Source: JALHNI01 sp965229305 (lineage in GTDB: Bacteria; Acidobacteriota; Terriglobia; Bryobacterales; Bryobacteraceae). From it: 64,000 bases of DNA. Below are positions 34,656-42,973 of this stretch, piece by piece. The DNA lies in the NCBI GenBank assembly GCA_965229305.1, contig CBDDIZ010000041.1, positions 248,001 through 312,000 of the forward strand, given 5' to 3'. Positions within the stretch are counted from its first letter, which is position 1. The number at the start of each line of letters is the position of its first letter. The notes beneath the pieces are model-generated. The model saw only the letters and a program-made list of their open reading frames with translations. It did no database searches and was not told where the DNA came from. Made by a program: the position numbers and the translations under genes.

Positions 34656-35995
34656 GCGGCGCCGCCGGTGAGCGGCAGCGCGATGGCAATCACGGTGCCT
34701 TGTCGCGCGCCGGAGCGCACCTCGAAGGTGCCACCCAAAGTCGAGACACGCTCTTCCATGCCCAGTAAGCCGAGACCTTTGTGTCGCGCGGGGTCGAAGC
34801 CCTGGCCGTCATCCTCAATCGTTAAGTTCAAACACGCCCTCTCTTGTTCCAGAGTAACCGTAACTGTCTTGCCGCCGGCATGTTTTTCGGCATTGTGCAG
34901 TGCTTCCTGCACTACGCGATAGACGCAGGTTTTGTACTGATCGGGCAAGCTGAGCGACACACCGCGGTCCACCAGATTCACCACCAGCGGACTGCGCCGC
35001 GAAACCTCGCGCGCCTGCCACTCCAGCGCCGGCAGCAGCCCGAGATCGTCGAGCATTGATGGCCGCAACAGCAGCGACAGATTTCGAATCGTGCGCAGTG
35101 ACGACTCGGTAAGTCCCTTGATGGAGTCCGCGTGCCGCTCCACCTGCGGCGTGTCGCCCAAGCGAACGGCGGCCGACAAATTCGCCGTTTCCAGTAACAC
35201 GGCCGAAAGCGACTGACCAACCTCGTCGTGAAGCTCGCGCGCAATCGAGCGCCGCTCCGCCTCCTGCACTTCCACCAGTCGCGCCGACAGCTCGCGCAGC
35301 TCCGAGCGTGTTGTCTCGGCCTGGGCAAAGCGTTCTTCCGCCTCGCGCTCCAGCAGCAGGATGCGCCGCCCCGCGACCAAGGCCAGGCAGAGTCCCAAGC
35401 CGACGGTGCCCAACAAGCTCCACCGCACGCGCTGGCGGAAGCCGCCGAATAAGTCCGTCACCTCGCTTTGCCCTTGCAGTAACTGCCGTTCGTTGAGTAG
35501 AGCCACTTGATTCGCGAGGTCCAGTACCGCCGTGCGACGCGTATAAACCTGATCGCGCAGAAACTCGTAGCCTTCTTTCTCGCGCCGATCGGCGGACCAG
35601 GAAAGCGCCGGGTTGAGTAACTTCCAGTAGGCTTGAATCTCGTCTTGCAAGCGAGTAAACGCGGGACTTTCGGCGGCGGAGAGACCGCCGTCGTATTCGT
35701 CGAGCCAATGCGCCATCTGGCGGCGAATCTGATCGAGCCGCCGCAACTGGCCCTCGGCGCGCTGCTGGTCGCGATCGAGAACATAGTCGCGGAAGACGGT
35801 TCCCGAGAGGTAGAGCGCCGAGCGAATCTCGTTCAGCTTCCGGCTGCGTTCAAGGAAGCGGCCTTCAATGGTGCGGCTGCGCGTTTGGATCTGCGTCAAC
35901 AACTGCTCGGTCTGCAGGGCGCTGAAGCCCATCAGGACCAACAGTCCGCCGAAGCCCAACGTCAGAATCAGCCGCGTGCCGCCGCGTCGGAGCAT
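34652..35995 (-). CDS. HisKA_3-type sensor histidine kinase
   Basis: A 447-residue kinase of the NarX/DesK class. A first membrane segment lies at about 9-25 and a second at about 192-209. They flank a roughly 165-residue extracytoplasmic helical domain rich in Arg, Gln and Leu, resembling a four-helix-bundle sensor. The dimerisation domain has the phospho-acceptor His256 in RELHDEVGQSLSAVLLE. The ATPase shows EALHNAEKHAGG, DDGQGFDPARHKG and GLLGMEERVSTLGG. It starts 3 bp after the MoaD gene and is read with the LuxR-type regulator. Confidence 0.9.
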   Translation of the reverse strand: MLRRGGTRLILTLGFGGLLVLMGFSALQTEQLLTQIQTRSRTIEGRFLERSRKLNEIRSALYLSGTVFRDYVLDRDQQRAEGQLRRLDQIRRQMAHWLDEYDGGLSAAESPAFTRLQDEIQAYWKLLNPALSWSADRREKEGYEFLRDQVYTRRTAVLDLANQVALLNERQLLQGQSEVTDLFGGFRQRVRWSLLGTVGLGLCLALVAGRRILLLEREAEERFAQAETTRSELRELSARLVEVQEAERRSIARELHDEVGQSLSAVLLETANLSAAVRLGDTPQVERHADSIKGLTESSLRTIRNLSLLLRPSMLDDLGLLPALEWQAREVSRRSPLVVNLVDRGVSLSLPDQYKTCVYRVVQEALHNAEKHAGGKTVTVTLEQERACLNLTIEDDGQGFDPARHKGLGLLGMEERVSTLGGTFEVRSGARQGTVIAIALPLTGGAA

Positions 35996-35998
35996 GGT

Positions 35999-36274
35999 TT
36001 AACCGCCGCTCACGGCGGGGACGATCGTGATCTCCGAGTCCGGCTGGACCGGCGTCGCCAGACCCTCACGCTGCTTGATGTTGTCGTCGCCGACGAAGAC
36101 ATTCACATGCTGCCGCACTTCGCCGCGTTCGTTGACGATGCGATCGCGGAGACCCGGATAGTACTGCCAAAGGGCCGCCAGTGCTTCGCCCGCGGTCGAG
36201 ACCTGGGTGTCCAAACGCAAAGTGCTTTGGCCGCCTGCAAAGTCGCGGAGCAGGCTCGTAATCAGAAACGTCAC
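35999..36274 (-). CDS. MoaD/ThiS-family small sulfur-carrier-like protein
   Basis: A 91-residue ubiquitin-fold protein ending in Gly-Gly (VPAVSGG), the hallmark of MoaD/ThiS sulfur carriers. The core has EALAALWQYYPGLRDRI, RQHVNVFVGDDNIKQREGL and PDSEITIVP. The GTG start overlaps the stop of the BNR-repeat gene (GTGA), so the longer open frame upstream is discarded. No MoaE, MoeB or ThiF-type activator is nearby. In several genomes, from memory, such MoaD proteins pair with BNR-repeat proteins like the neighbour here, which hints at a role other than molybdopterin synthesis. Confidence 0.8.
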   Translation of the reverse strand: MTFLITSLLRDFAGGQSTLRLDTQVSTAGEALAALWQYYPGLRDRIVNERGEVRQHVNVFVGDDNIKQREGLATPVQPDSEITIVPAVSGG

Positions 36275-37383
36275 AGCGTCGCCGTCTTCACGCAGGTCAC
36301 GGCCGGTAAGCCATCGGCGAGGATCTGCCACTGTTCGCCCTCGTTGGCCGAGCCATAGATCTTGCCGCTGCGCGTGCCCAAGTAAATGCCGGGTGTGGCG
36401 AGTTTGTCCATCGCCATGCCGTCGCGCAGCACGGTTTCGTAAGTCAGTTCTTCGGGGAAGCCGGTGCCGAGCGGCTGCCAGGACGCGCCGCCGTCGCGTG
36501 TGCGCCACACGCGGAGCTCGCCCTCGGGCGACACGCGCATCTCCGCCTCGAGCGGAAAGATGAATGCCGTATCCGGGTCATGCGGATGGGCCACCATCGG
36601 AAAGCCAAAGTCCGAAGGTACGCCGTGGGCGATGTCTTGCCAGGAGTCGCCGCCATCGTCGCTGCGAAACAACCCGCCGTGATTTTGTAAGTAGAGCCGC
36701 TGCGGATTCGCGGAGCGCGCCACCTTATGGACGCATTGGCCGAATTCGGGGTACTTATCGGGCAGGAAGCCCGCGGTGACGCCGCGATTACGGGCGGTCC
36801 ACTTGCGGCCGCCGTCATCGCTCCGATAGACGCCGCCCGTCGAGATGGCAATCAGCAGGCTTTCCGGATTCGCCGGATTTACGACGATCGTGTGCAGGCA
36901 CAAGCCACCACCGCCCGGATGCCATTGCGAACGGTGCGGATGATCGAAGAGACCTTGCACCAGGGACCAGCTTTCGCCCGCGTCGCGCGACTCGAACAAC
37001 GCCGCGGGCTCCACCCCGCAATAGAGCTTGTCCGGCTCGCTATCCGCGCCCGGAGCAATCTGCCAGATCTGCGCCACGGCCTGCCCGGCACTCTCCGGAA
37101 ACTTTACCGGGGCGGACTCGGGCTTCGTCCAGGTGCGCCCGAAGTCGTCGCTCGCGTGGAGCATCGGTCCGAAGGCGAAGTGCGTGGACGAGCTCCACAA
37201 ACGCTGCCGGCCAGCGCGGCCGTCATAGGCCATCGCGTACACCACATGACCGCCGAAATGCGGACCAGACACCGTCCACTTCTGGCGGCTCTCGTCGCTG
37301 GCGAGCAGGAACGCGCCCTTCACCGTTCCCACCAGCAGAACCACGCGGCTGGCGGAAGGGTCGATAAACGTCTTGGGCTCCAT
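36271..37383 (-). CDS. BNR/Asp-box repeat beta-propeller protein (sialidase-like)
   Basis: A 370-residue propeller with several Asp-box motifs of the S-x-D-x-G-x-T-W type: SDDFGRTW, SRDAGESW, SDDGGRKW, SDDGGDSW and TRDGGASW. It lacks a signal peptide, so unlike true sialidases it seems cytoplasmic. The catalytic Arg triad and Tyr/Glu of sialidases cannot be placed. It is similar in style to the uncharacterised 'exo-alpha-sialidase' or photosystem II stability-type propellers. The stop overlaps the MoaD start (GTGA), so the two proteins are made together. A TAGAAT hexamer 9 nt before the ATG suggests a near-leaderless mRNA. Confidence 0.75.
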   Translation of the reverse strand: MEPKTFIDPSASRVVLLVGTVKGAFLLASDESRQKWTVSGPHFGGHVVYAMAYDGRAGRQRLWSSSTHFAFGPMLHASDDFGRTWTKPESAPVKFPESAGQAVAQIWQIAPGADSEPDKLYCGVEPAALFESRDAGESWSLVQGLFDHPHRSQWHPGGGGLCLHTIVVNPANPESLLIAISTGGVYRSDDGGRKWTARNRGVTAGFLPDKYPEFGQCVHKVARSANPQRLYLQNHGGLFRSDDGGDSWQDIAHGVPSDFGFPMVAHPHDPDTAFIFPLEAEMRVSPEGELRVWRTRDGGASWQPLGTGFPEELTYETVLRDGMAMDKLATPGIYLGTRSGKIYGSANEGEQWQILADGLPAVTCVKTATL

Positions 37384-37392
37384 ATGGAGCCA

Positions 37393-37398
37393 ATTCTA
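37393..37398 (-). promoter_or_regulatory. -10 hexamer (TAGAAT) 9 nt before BNR protein start
   Basis: On the minus strand TAGAAT ends 9 nt before the ATG at 37383, with no Shine-Dalgarno sequence. It overlaps the last codons of the Kelch gene, so the BNR-MoaD unit may have its own promoter inside the upstream gene's end. Confidence 0.4.
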
Positions 37399-38985
37399 CT
37401 GCGCGGGAGTGATCGCTTCCACGAGGTCCGAATTCTTGCCGCGGTTGGCGCCGCCAAGCACGAGTAACTGCTGGTTCGCGGACACCACGCGATGCGCCAG
37501 GCGCGGCGTGCCGCGGCCGGCCTCGATCCACGCGCCCTTCGCTTCATCGAGCTTGAAGACGCGCCCATCGGCCACACTGACGTAGAGCGCGCCCTGATGC
37601 ACGGCCGCGGCGGGCGCGAACGACGCCTGATTCTCCACGGGTAACGCCGGCGCCTTGCCCCATGTTTTCGCGGACGCATCGTAGACGGCCACTTCCTTGA
37701 TCACGTTGTTGTTTTCATCGAAGCCGCCAAGGACGTACATCTTCTGCCCGTGGGCCGCGGCGATCAGCGCGCGGCGGCGGAAGGGTTGGGGCGCGCTGGT
37801 CCAGGCGGGCTTCTTCGCCGCGAGGTCGAGAATCTGGAGGTCGGTCGCCCATTGCGTGGGTTCCGGCCCCTTCAGATTCCAGCCGCCCACCACGATCACC
37901 TGGCTGCCGATCACCACCACGTCGTGCGAGGAGCGCGCTGCGGGCAGCGGGGGCAGCGCTTGCCACTCCTTCGTCTTCGGATCGAATAAGGCACACTCGG
38001 CCACCGAACGCGTGTCGGTCTTTTCGCCCGGCGCATTCTTCGGTGACATGCCGCCCACCAGGATCACCTTGCCGCGATGCGTGGCGAGATTCATCCCTTG
38101 CAGACCCTGGCCGCCGCGCAAACTTTCCCACGTGCCATTGGCCAGGTTCAGGCGATGGAACTTACCGGAAACGGCGGCCGTGGAGTAAGAATGCGTCGGC
38201 GAGATGTGGCCGCCGTAGACGTACAGATAGCCGTCCGCCGCCACGGCGCCGAAGGCCGAAGTCGCTTCCGGCAGCTTCGCGAACGGCTTGGCTGTCAGCG
38301 CCGGGCCACTGCCCGCGGACTTCGGCTGAGCCGTGTCGAAGACCAGCGTGGCGTAGTGGCGAGTCTCTTCGTATTTCTTGCCGTCGCGCTCGCCGCCCAG
38401 CGGTTCCCAGAAGCGCGCCCACGCGCCGAAGCGGCCCGTGGCGGCGATGGTTTCGGTTTCGCCGTTGTCGCCGGTCTTCATCTTGGTCTGCTTACCGTCC
38501 GGCAGGATCACCGTGATCTCCGCCTGCGGCACGGGCTTGCCGCGGCCCAGCAACTTCAGTCTCACGGCGCCCGGTTGCCCGACCGGCACCAGTTCCACGG
38601 GCGACTGGCTGCCCACCTGCGTCTGCACGTCGAAGGCTTCGCCCAGGATGGTCTTGGGATAGTACATCAGCAGGTGCGGCTTGGAGGGGCCGCGTTGCGT
38701 GTAGCCCAAGTCGAGCACGCCATGAATCAGGCGTCCGCCGGCGCCCAGGTCCGTGGTGTAAGCATCGGAGCCTTTGGCCAACGTGAGGGCGGTTTCTCGC
38801 CCGGCGGCATCGCGCAGCACGAGCTTCGCGTTCTTCACATAGTCCGGTCCTACGCCTTCGTCCGGCTTCAGTTCTTCACTGAGAAACACGACGGCTTTGC
38901 CGTGGCCGGCCTCCGGCAGTACCCAAATAAAGTGCGCGTGCAGCGCGGTTGTGAAAAGGAAGAGGGAGAGAAAACGCCGGTGCAT
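37396..38985 (-). CDS. DUF4198-Kelch repeat fusion protein, exported
   Basis: A 529-residue exported protein (signal MHRRFLSLFLFTTALHAH). Residues about 18-240 look like DUF4198, a periplasmic domain often linked to nickel/cobalt uptake: HFIWVLPEAG, YPKTILGEAFDVQTQVG, GKPVPQAEITVILPDGKQ. From about 245 on there are Kelch propeller repeats with the usual Gly-Gly and Trp pattern (YLYVYGGHI, VILVGGMSPK, VIVVGGWNL, MYVLGGFDENN, LLVLGGANRGK). A separate metal-binding or carbohydrate-like module joined to a propeller is unusual. It is preceded by a good promoter with an adjacent palindrome. The function is unknown. Confidence 0.78.
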   Translation of the reverse strand: MHRRFLSLFLFTTALHAHFIWVLPEAGHGKAVVFLSEELKPDEGVGPDYVKNAKLVLRDAAGRETALTLAKGSDAYTTDLGAGGRLIHGVLDLGYTQRGPSKPHLLMYYPKTILGEAFDVQTQVGSQSPVELVPVGQPGAVRLKLLGRGKPVPQAEITVILPDGKQTKMKTGDNGETETIAATGRFGAWARFWEPLGGERDGKKYEETRHYATLVFDTAQPKSAGSGPALTAKPFAKLPEATSAFGAVAADGYLYVYGGHISPTHSYSTAAVSGKFHRLNLANGTWESLRGGQGLQGMNLATHRGKVILVGGMSPKNAPGEKTDTRSVAECALFDPKTKEWQALPPLPAARSSHDVVVIGSQVIVVGGWNLKGPEPTQWATDLQILDLAAKKPAWTSAPQPFRRRALIAAAHGQKMYVLGGFDENNNVIKEVAVYDASAKTWGKAPALPVENQASFAPAAAVHQGALYVSVADGRVFKLDEAKGAWIEAGRGTPRLAHRVVSANQQLLVLGGANRGKNSDLVEAITPAQ

Positions 38986-39018
38986 AGGCCACCTTTCAAA
39001 CTAGGATTCTTTAGGTCC

Positions 39019-39064
39019 AGGTTAGGAGATGGCCTACCAGGTTGTCAATCGTTTACGCAAACGA
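39019..39064 (-). promoter_or_regulatory. Sigma-70-type promoter with LacI-like palindrome upstream of the Kelch gene
   Basis: Read on the minus strand, TTGACA (39043-39048) and TAACCT (39019-39024) are separated by 18 bp, a good housekeeping promoter 34 bp before the start codon. Directly upstream of the -35 lies the perfect inverted repeat TCGTTTACGCAAACGA (39049-39064). Its shape resembles LacI-family operators. A regulator bound here would touch the -35 region. Which regulator acts is unknown. Confidence 0.55.
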
Positions 39065-39076
39065 ATTGCAAATACT

Positions 39077-40417
39077 TTATTGGCCTAAGCGAGCGTCCAT
39101 ATCGGCCAGCACGTAGGTGAAAACGGCGAGCTGCGCGATGTTCTTCTTCAGGTCTTCCGGGTTCACCTTGTCGAGCGTATCGGCGTGTGTATGATGCCAG
39201 GCGAAGTATTGGCCGCCGCCGGTACGGACGCCCGAGCCGATGACGCCATCGCGCATCAGCGGTCCGATGTCGGTGCCGCCGCCGCCGGCAGTGACGTTAC
39301 CGGCGCCGATCGATTGCACCAACTTGCCAATGGATTTCATCTGTTCGAGCGCCTTCGGGCCGCCGCCGGTAATGCCCAATCCGGTGGGACGCTCGGCGCC
39401 GCCGTCCATCTCAATGGCGATCACGTGGTTCTTGATGGCGTCACCCACCATCTGGCGATAAGCCACGCCGCCGCGCGTGCCGTTCTCTTCGTTGGCCCAA
39501 AACACCACGCGGATCGTCCGTTTCGGGCGTAAGCCCAGTTGCTTGAGGATCACCAGCGCCTGCAGCGAAGCGATCACGCCGCCGCCGTCGTCCTGGGCGC
39601 CTTGGCCGACGTCCCAGCTATCGAGATGGCCGCCGACCACGATCACTTCCTCGGGCTTCTCCGAGCCGCGGATCTCGCCCATCACGTTGGCGCCATCGGC
39701 GTCGGGAAGATGCTTGGCTTCGGAGTACATGTGCACGGTGACCTTCTCGCCGCTCTTGAGCGTGCGTTCGAGCAGGCCGAGGCTCTCTTCACTGAGCGCG
39801 GCGGCCGGGATGGGCGTCTGGCCAGGGTCGAAGCCCGTGGTGCCGGTGTGGGGCGTGTTCTGCTGGGGGATGCCGGCACTGCGGATCAGGACGCCTTTGG
39901 CGCCGAGCTTGGCCGCGCGCGAGGGTCCGCTGCGGCGGAACGCGCCGGTGACGCCGTAGCTCACCCAGGGCGGATTGAACAGGACGATCTTGCCTTCCAC
40001 TTTGGCGCGGCCGGCAGCGTCCATCTCTTCGAAGCTCTTAAAGGCCACCACTTCGGCGGTGATGTCACCCGCGCCGGACATGCCCAAGCCCAGCATCTGC
40101 AGGGGCCGCGCGATGGGCTCTACGATCTCCGCGCGCTCCTGGCCACGGACCCAGTGCACCACCTTCACCGGCGGGGTCTGCACGTTCTCGAGTCCGGCCT
40201 GCTTCATCGTTTCGGCGGACCACTTCACGGCCTTGGTGAAGCCTTCGCTGCCACTCAGCCGATGGCCGATGCGGTCACAGAGGTAGGTGAGTTTCTCCCA
40301 GCCGCCTTCGTCTTTCATCGCCGCGTCAATGATTTTGGCGGCGACGTCCTTGTACTTTTCCTCGATCGGTTGAGCCGAGAGCAGGGGAACGCAAAGCAGG
40401 ACCGGTAAGATTCGCAT
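39077..40417 (-). CDS. Exported M28-family metallopeptidase with PA domain
   Basis: A 446-residue zinc aminopeptidase/carboxypeptidase-type enzyme with a signal peptide (MRILPVLLCVPLLSAQ). An inserted protease-associated domain spans roughly 120-240 (KIVLFNPPWVSYG, AAKLGAKGVLIRSAG). The metal site of the catalytic core is complete: His/Asp in VVGGHLDSWDVGQGAQDDGGG, the Glu pair in FWANEENGTRGG, Asp in IAIEMDGG, and His in YFAWHHTHADTLDKV. It removes amino acids from peptides in the periplasm or outside the cell. A TATAAA hexamer 5 nt before the ATG predicts a leaderless mRNA. Confidence 0.88.
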   Translation of the reverse strand: MRILPVLLCVPLLSAQPIEEKYKDVAAKIIDAAMKDEGGWEKLTYLCDRIGHRLSGSEGFTKAVKWSAETMKQAGLENVQTPPVKVVHWVRGQERAEIVEPIARPLQMLGLGMSGAGDITAEVVAFKSFEEMDAAGRAKVEGKIVLFNPPWVSYGVTGAFRRSGPSRAAKLGAKGVLIRSAGIPQQNTPHTGTTGFDPGQTPIPAAALSEESLGLLERTLKSGEKVTVHMYSEAKHLPDADGANVMGEIRGSEKPEEVIVVGGHLDSWDVGQGAQDDGGGVIASLQALVILKQLGLRPKRTIRVVFWANEENGTRGGVAYRQMVGDAIKNHVIAIEMDGGAERPTGLGITGGGPKALEQMKSIGKLVQSIGAGNVTAGGGGTDIGPLMRDGVIGSGVRTGGGQYFAWHHTHADTLDKVNPEDLKKNIAQLAVFTYVLADMDARLGQ

Positions 40418-40422
40418 GAATC

Positions 40423-40428
40423 TTTATA
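40423..40428 (-). promoter_or_regulatory. -10 hexamer (TATAAA) 5 nt before M28 peptidase start
   Basis: On the minus strand TATAAA ends 5 nt before the ATG at 40417. No Shine-Dalgarno sequence is present, so the transcript would be leaderless. It is divergent from the DUF3052 promoter in a 76-bp gap. Confidence 0.45.
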
Positions 40429-40480
40429 TTTTAGTGCGCTTCGCCATTTTCACCAAGCTTGCCTGGGAGCGGTGATCGCT

Positions 40481-40486
40481 TACAAT
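40481..40486 (+). promoter_or_regulatory. -10 hexamer (TACAAT) 7 nt before DUF3052 gene start
   Basis: TACAAT ends 7 nt before the ATG at 40494, with TTGCCT as a possible -35 (40459-40464, 16-bp spacer). The gene would be transcribed with no leader or only a nucleotide or so. Confidence 0.5.
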
Positions 40487-40493
40487 CGGCACC

Positions 40494-41069
40494 ATGGGCG
40501 CCGAACGAGCTTGCCGCTTGACGATCGAAGGGGTGGACCGCGAAGGGAAGGCGTGGCTAGAGGGCGACCACGTTTTGTTCCGCGGTGACGGCTATCGGAT
40601 CAAACTGCCGCTTTCGCCGATGGAAGAGTCCGAGGGGCAACTGAAGCTCGGACGGGCGGTGCTGCATCTGGGCGATTACGCCGCCAAGTGGGCGGAGAAG
40701 ATCCGGAACCCCAAGTCGCTGCTGGACAAGCTGGGCGTGAAGCCGGGCTTGAGCATGGTGGCGTTAGGCATCAAGGACGAGGCTTTTCTAGCCCAAATCA
40801 CTGAGGCCGGGAAACGTTTGAAACAGAACGTCGACTTCGTGTTTCTGGGTGCCGAGACGCCCGAGGCGCTCGAACGCTTGGACGAGATTCGCGGCAAGCT
40901 TGCTCCAACCGGAGCGGTGTGGATCGTCTACCCCAAGGGCGTGAAGACGATCACGCAAGAGGATGTGATGCGAGCCACCAAGGCGGCAGGCCTGGTGGAT
41001 GTCAAGGTGACGGCCTTCTCCGCCACGCATACGGCGCTGAAGGCCGTTATTCCGAAGCTTGCACGATGA
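40494..41069 (+). CDS. DUF3052-like protein
   Basis: A 191-residue cytoplasmic protein. The first 60 residues are a small domain (CRLTIEGVDREGKAWLEGD). The remainder resembles DUF3052: KLGVKPGLSMVALGIKDE, then LKQNVDFVFLGAETPEALERL, KLAPTGAVWIVYPKGVKTITQEDVM, and GLVDVKVTAFSATHTALKAVI. Family members are small conserved proteins with no assigned activity. It overlaps the 3' end of the convergent mntH gene by 23 bp. Confidence 0.65.
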   Translation: MGAERACRLTIEGVDREGKAWLEGDHVLFRGDGYRIKLPLSPMEESEGQLKLGRAVLHLGDYAAKWAEKIRNPKSLLDKLGVKPGLSMVALGIKDEAFLAQITEAGKRLKQNVDFVFLGAETPEALERLDEIRGKLAPTGAVWIVYPKGVKTITQEDVMRATKAAGLVDVKVTAFSATHTALKAVIPKLAR

Positions 41070-42939
41070 GCACCGGGGTGCTGAGGGCATGCCGGACAGC
41101 GCTGATGGTGGTGCCGAAGGCGATGTCCTTGAGCCCTTTGTGGCCGTGGCCGGCCATGACGATGAGGTCGGGCTTGGCTTCCTTGGCGTAACCGATGATG
41201 GCTTGAGCCGGGTCCGGGGCGTGGCGCACTTCGACGCGGACATGGAAGCCGGCCTCGCGCAAACGCGAGGCAATCTCTTCGAAGTACAACTCGCCTTCCT
41301 CGACTTCGGACGTGCTGGCCTGGCTGCCGTAGACGAAGCTGGTGGCTCCCTCTTCAACGTGCAGCAAGGTAAGGCTGGCGCCGTGCAGGCGGGCCATCGA
41401 CGAGGCATGCGCGAGCGCCGCGCGATCCTGATCGGAATGGTCGAGGGGGACGAGGATCGAGGCGTAGGTCATCGAGCCGAAGACGTCCTGCTTGGCTTTC
41501 ACCAGCGTGCTGGGGCGAGCGCCGCCTTTGGCCCAACGGGGCAGCACCGGGTGCAGCGCAATCCAGGCGAGCAAGCCAACGAAGCCGATGCCAAAGGGGA
41601 GGCCCAAGCCATAGAGCAGATACAGTTGCCAGCCGTGAGCGGCGGCAGCCCACTCGCCGAATTGCTGAGTGGCGAGCCGCAGATTCAAGGTGACGATGAT
41701 GGCCGCGCAGATCCAGGCGAGGATGCGGACCCAGAGCTTGCTGGCGAACTCGCCCATGCGCGAACGGTCACTGGTGAACTGAATCAGAGGCAGAACGGCG
41801 AAGGGCAACTGCAGGCTGAGCACGACCTGGCTCAAGAGCAGCAGCGGATAGGTGGCGTTCTCACCGGCCCAGAGGATCGCGATGACGGCGGGGACGATGG
41901 CGACCAGCCGCGTGATGAGCCGGCGCAGCCACGGTCGCAGGCGGATGTTGACGAAGCCTTCCATCACAATCTGGCCGGCGAGGGTGCCGGTGAGCGTGGA
42001 GGACTGGCCGGAGAGCAAGAGGGCGAAGGCGAACAGCGTGCTGGCGAGACTGGTGCCCAATAGAGGAGCAAGCATCAGGTGGGCCTGTTCGATCTGGGTG
42101 ACTTGGGCGCCGCGTTCGTAGAAGACGGCCGCGGCCATCACCAGGATGCCGCCGTTGACGAACAGAGCGGCATTCAAGGCGATGACGGAGTCGATGAAGT
42201 TGAAGCGGCAGGCCTGGGCCTTGTCGGCCAGGGTGGAGCCGATGCGGCGGGTTTGCACGAGCGCCGAGTGCAAGTACAGGTTGTGCGGCATCACCGTGGC
42301 CCCGAGGATGCCAATGGCGACGTAGAGACTCTCGTCGGTGAGGCGCGGGATGAGGCCATTGGCGAGCGCGCCGAACTTGGGGCTGGCCATCCAGACTTCA
42401 ATGCCGAAGCAGAGTCCGATGGTGGTGACCAGCACCAGGACGAAGGCCTCGACCATGCGGACGCCGAAGCGGGTGAGCCAAAGGAGGAGCAGGGTATCAG
42501 TGGCGGTGAGCAGGACGCCGGTTAAGACGTCGAGGCCGAATAAGAGCTTGAGAGCGATCGCTGCGCCGAGGACTTCGGCGAGGTCGCAGGCCGCGATGGC
42601 GACTTCGCAGAGGAGCCAGAGGGCCCAGGTGACGGGGCGGGGGTAAGAGTCGCGGCAGGCTTGGGCGAGGTCGCGGCCGGTGACGATGCCGAGGCGGGCG
42701 CTGAGAGTCTGCAGCAGCACGGCCATGGCATTGGAGAGGACCAGGACCCAGAGGAGTTGGTAGCCGAAGCGGGCGCCGCCTTCGAGGTCGGTGGCCCAGT
42801 TGCCGGGGTCCATGTAGCCGACGGAGACGAGGTAGGCGGGTCCGGAGAAGGCGAAGAGGCGACGGAGGTAGGTGGAGGCACGCGCGGGGTCTACGGAGGA
42901 ATGGAGTTCCGGTAGTGAAGGCGTACCCTTAGGAGGCAT
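41047..42939 (-). CDS. mntH: MntH (Nramp) metal transporter fused to UspA domain
   Basis: A 630-residue fusion. Residues 1 to about 480 are an Nramp proton-coupled Mn(II)/Fe(II) importer. The first helix has the metal-binding DPGN (44-47), and the sixth helix has VMPHNLYLHSALVQTRR with the conserved Met-Pro-His. About eleven membrane helices are seen. Residues 490-630 are a universal stress protein domain (SILVPLDHSDQDRAALAHA, and the nucleotide-binding GHGHKGLKDIAFGTTISAV), which should lie in the cytoplasm and may bind ATP. The ATG at 42939 is chosen; the longer frame upstream is antisense to the next gene. A perfect palindrome 18-29 bp upstream is a likely operator. Confidence 0.9.
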   Translation of the reverse strand: MPPKGTPSLPELHSSVDPARASTYLRRLFAFSGPAYLVSVGYMDPGNWATDLEGGARFGYQLLWVLVLSNAMAVLLQTLSARLGIVTGRDLAQACRDSYPRPVTWALWLLCEVAIAACDLAEVLGAAIALKLLFGLDVLTGVLLTATDTLLLLWLTRFGVRMVEAFVLVLVTTIGLCFGIEVWMASPKFGALANGLIPRLTDESLYVAIGILGATVMPHNLYLHSALVQTRRIGSTLADKAQACRFNFIDSVIALNAALFVNGGILVMAAAVFYERGAQVTQIEQAHLMLAPLLGTSLASTLFAFALLLSGQSSTLTGTLAGQIVMEGFVNIRLRPWLRRLITRLVAIVPAVIAILWAGENATYPLLLLSQVVLSLQLPFAVLPLIQFTSDRSRMGEFASKLWVRILAWICAAIIVTLNLRLATQQFGEWAAAAHGWQLYLLYGLGLPFGIGFVGLLAWIALHPVLPRWAKGGARPSTLVKAKQDVFGSMTYASILVPLDHSDQDRAALAHASSMARLHGASLTLLHVEEGATSFVYGSQASTSEVEEGELYFEEIASRLREAGFHVRVEVRHAPDPAQAIIGYAKEAKPDLIVMAGHGHKGLKDIAFGTTISAVRHALSTPVLIVQASE

Positions 42940-42956
42940 GGTGAAGAATTTTGACT

Positions 42957-42968
42957 TAACTATAGTTA
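42957..42968. promoter_or_regulatory. Perfect palindrome TAACTATAGTTA upstream of mntH
   Basis: A 12-bp perfect palindrome centred 23 bp before the mntH start codon. Read on the minus strand it contains TATAGT, a plausible -10 hexamer, so a bound protein would block polymerase. Its position suggests a Mn- or Fe-responsive repressor of the MntR/DtxR type; the match to known consensus sites is not established. Confidence 0.45.
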
Positions 42969-42973
42969 CATAA

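Noticed and set aside
36275..36508. Upstream part of the MoaD frame
   Set aside because: Out-of-frame translation of the BNR gene end; the GTG at 36274 with a GTGA overlap gives the normal MoaD length.
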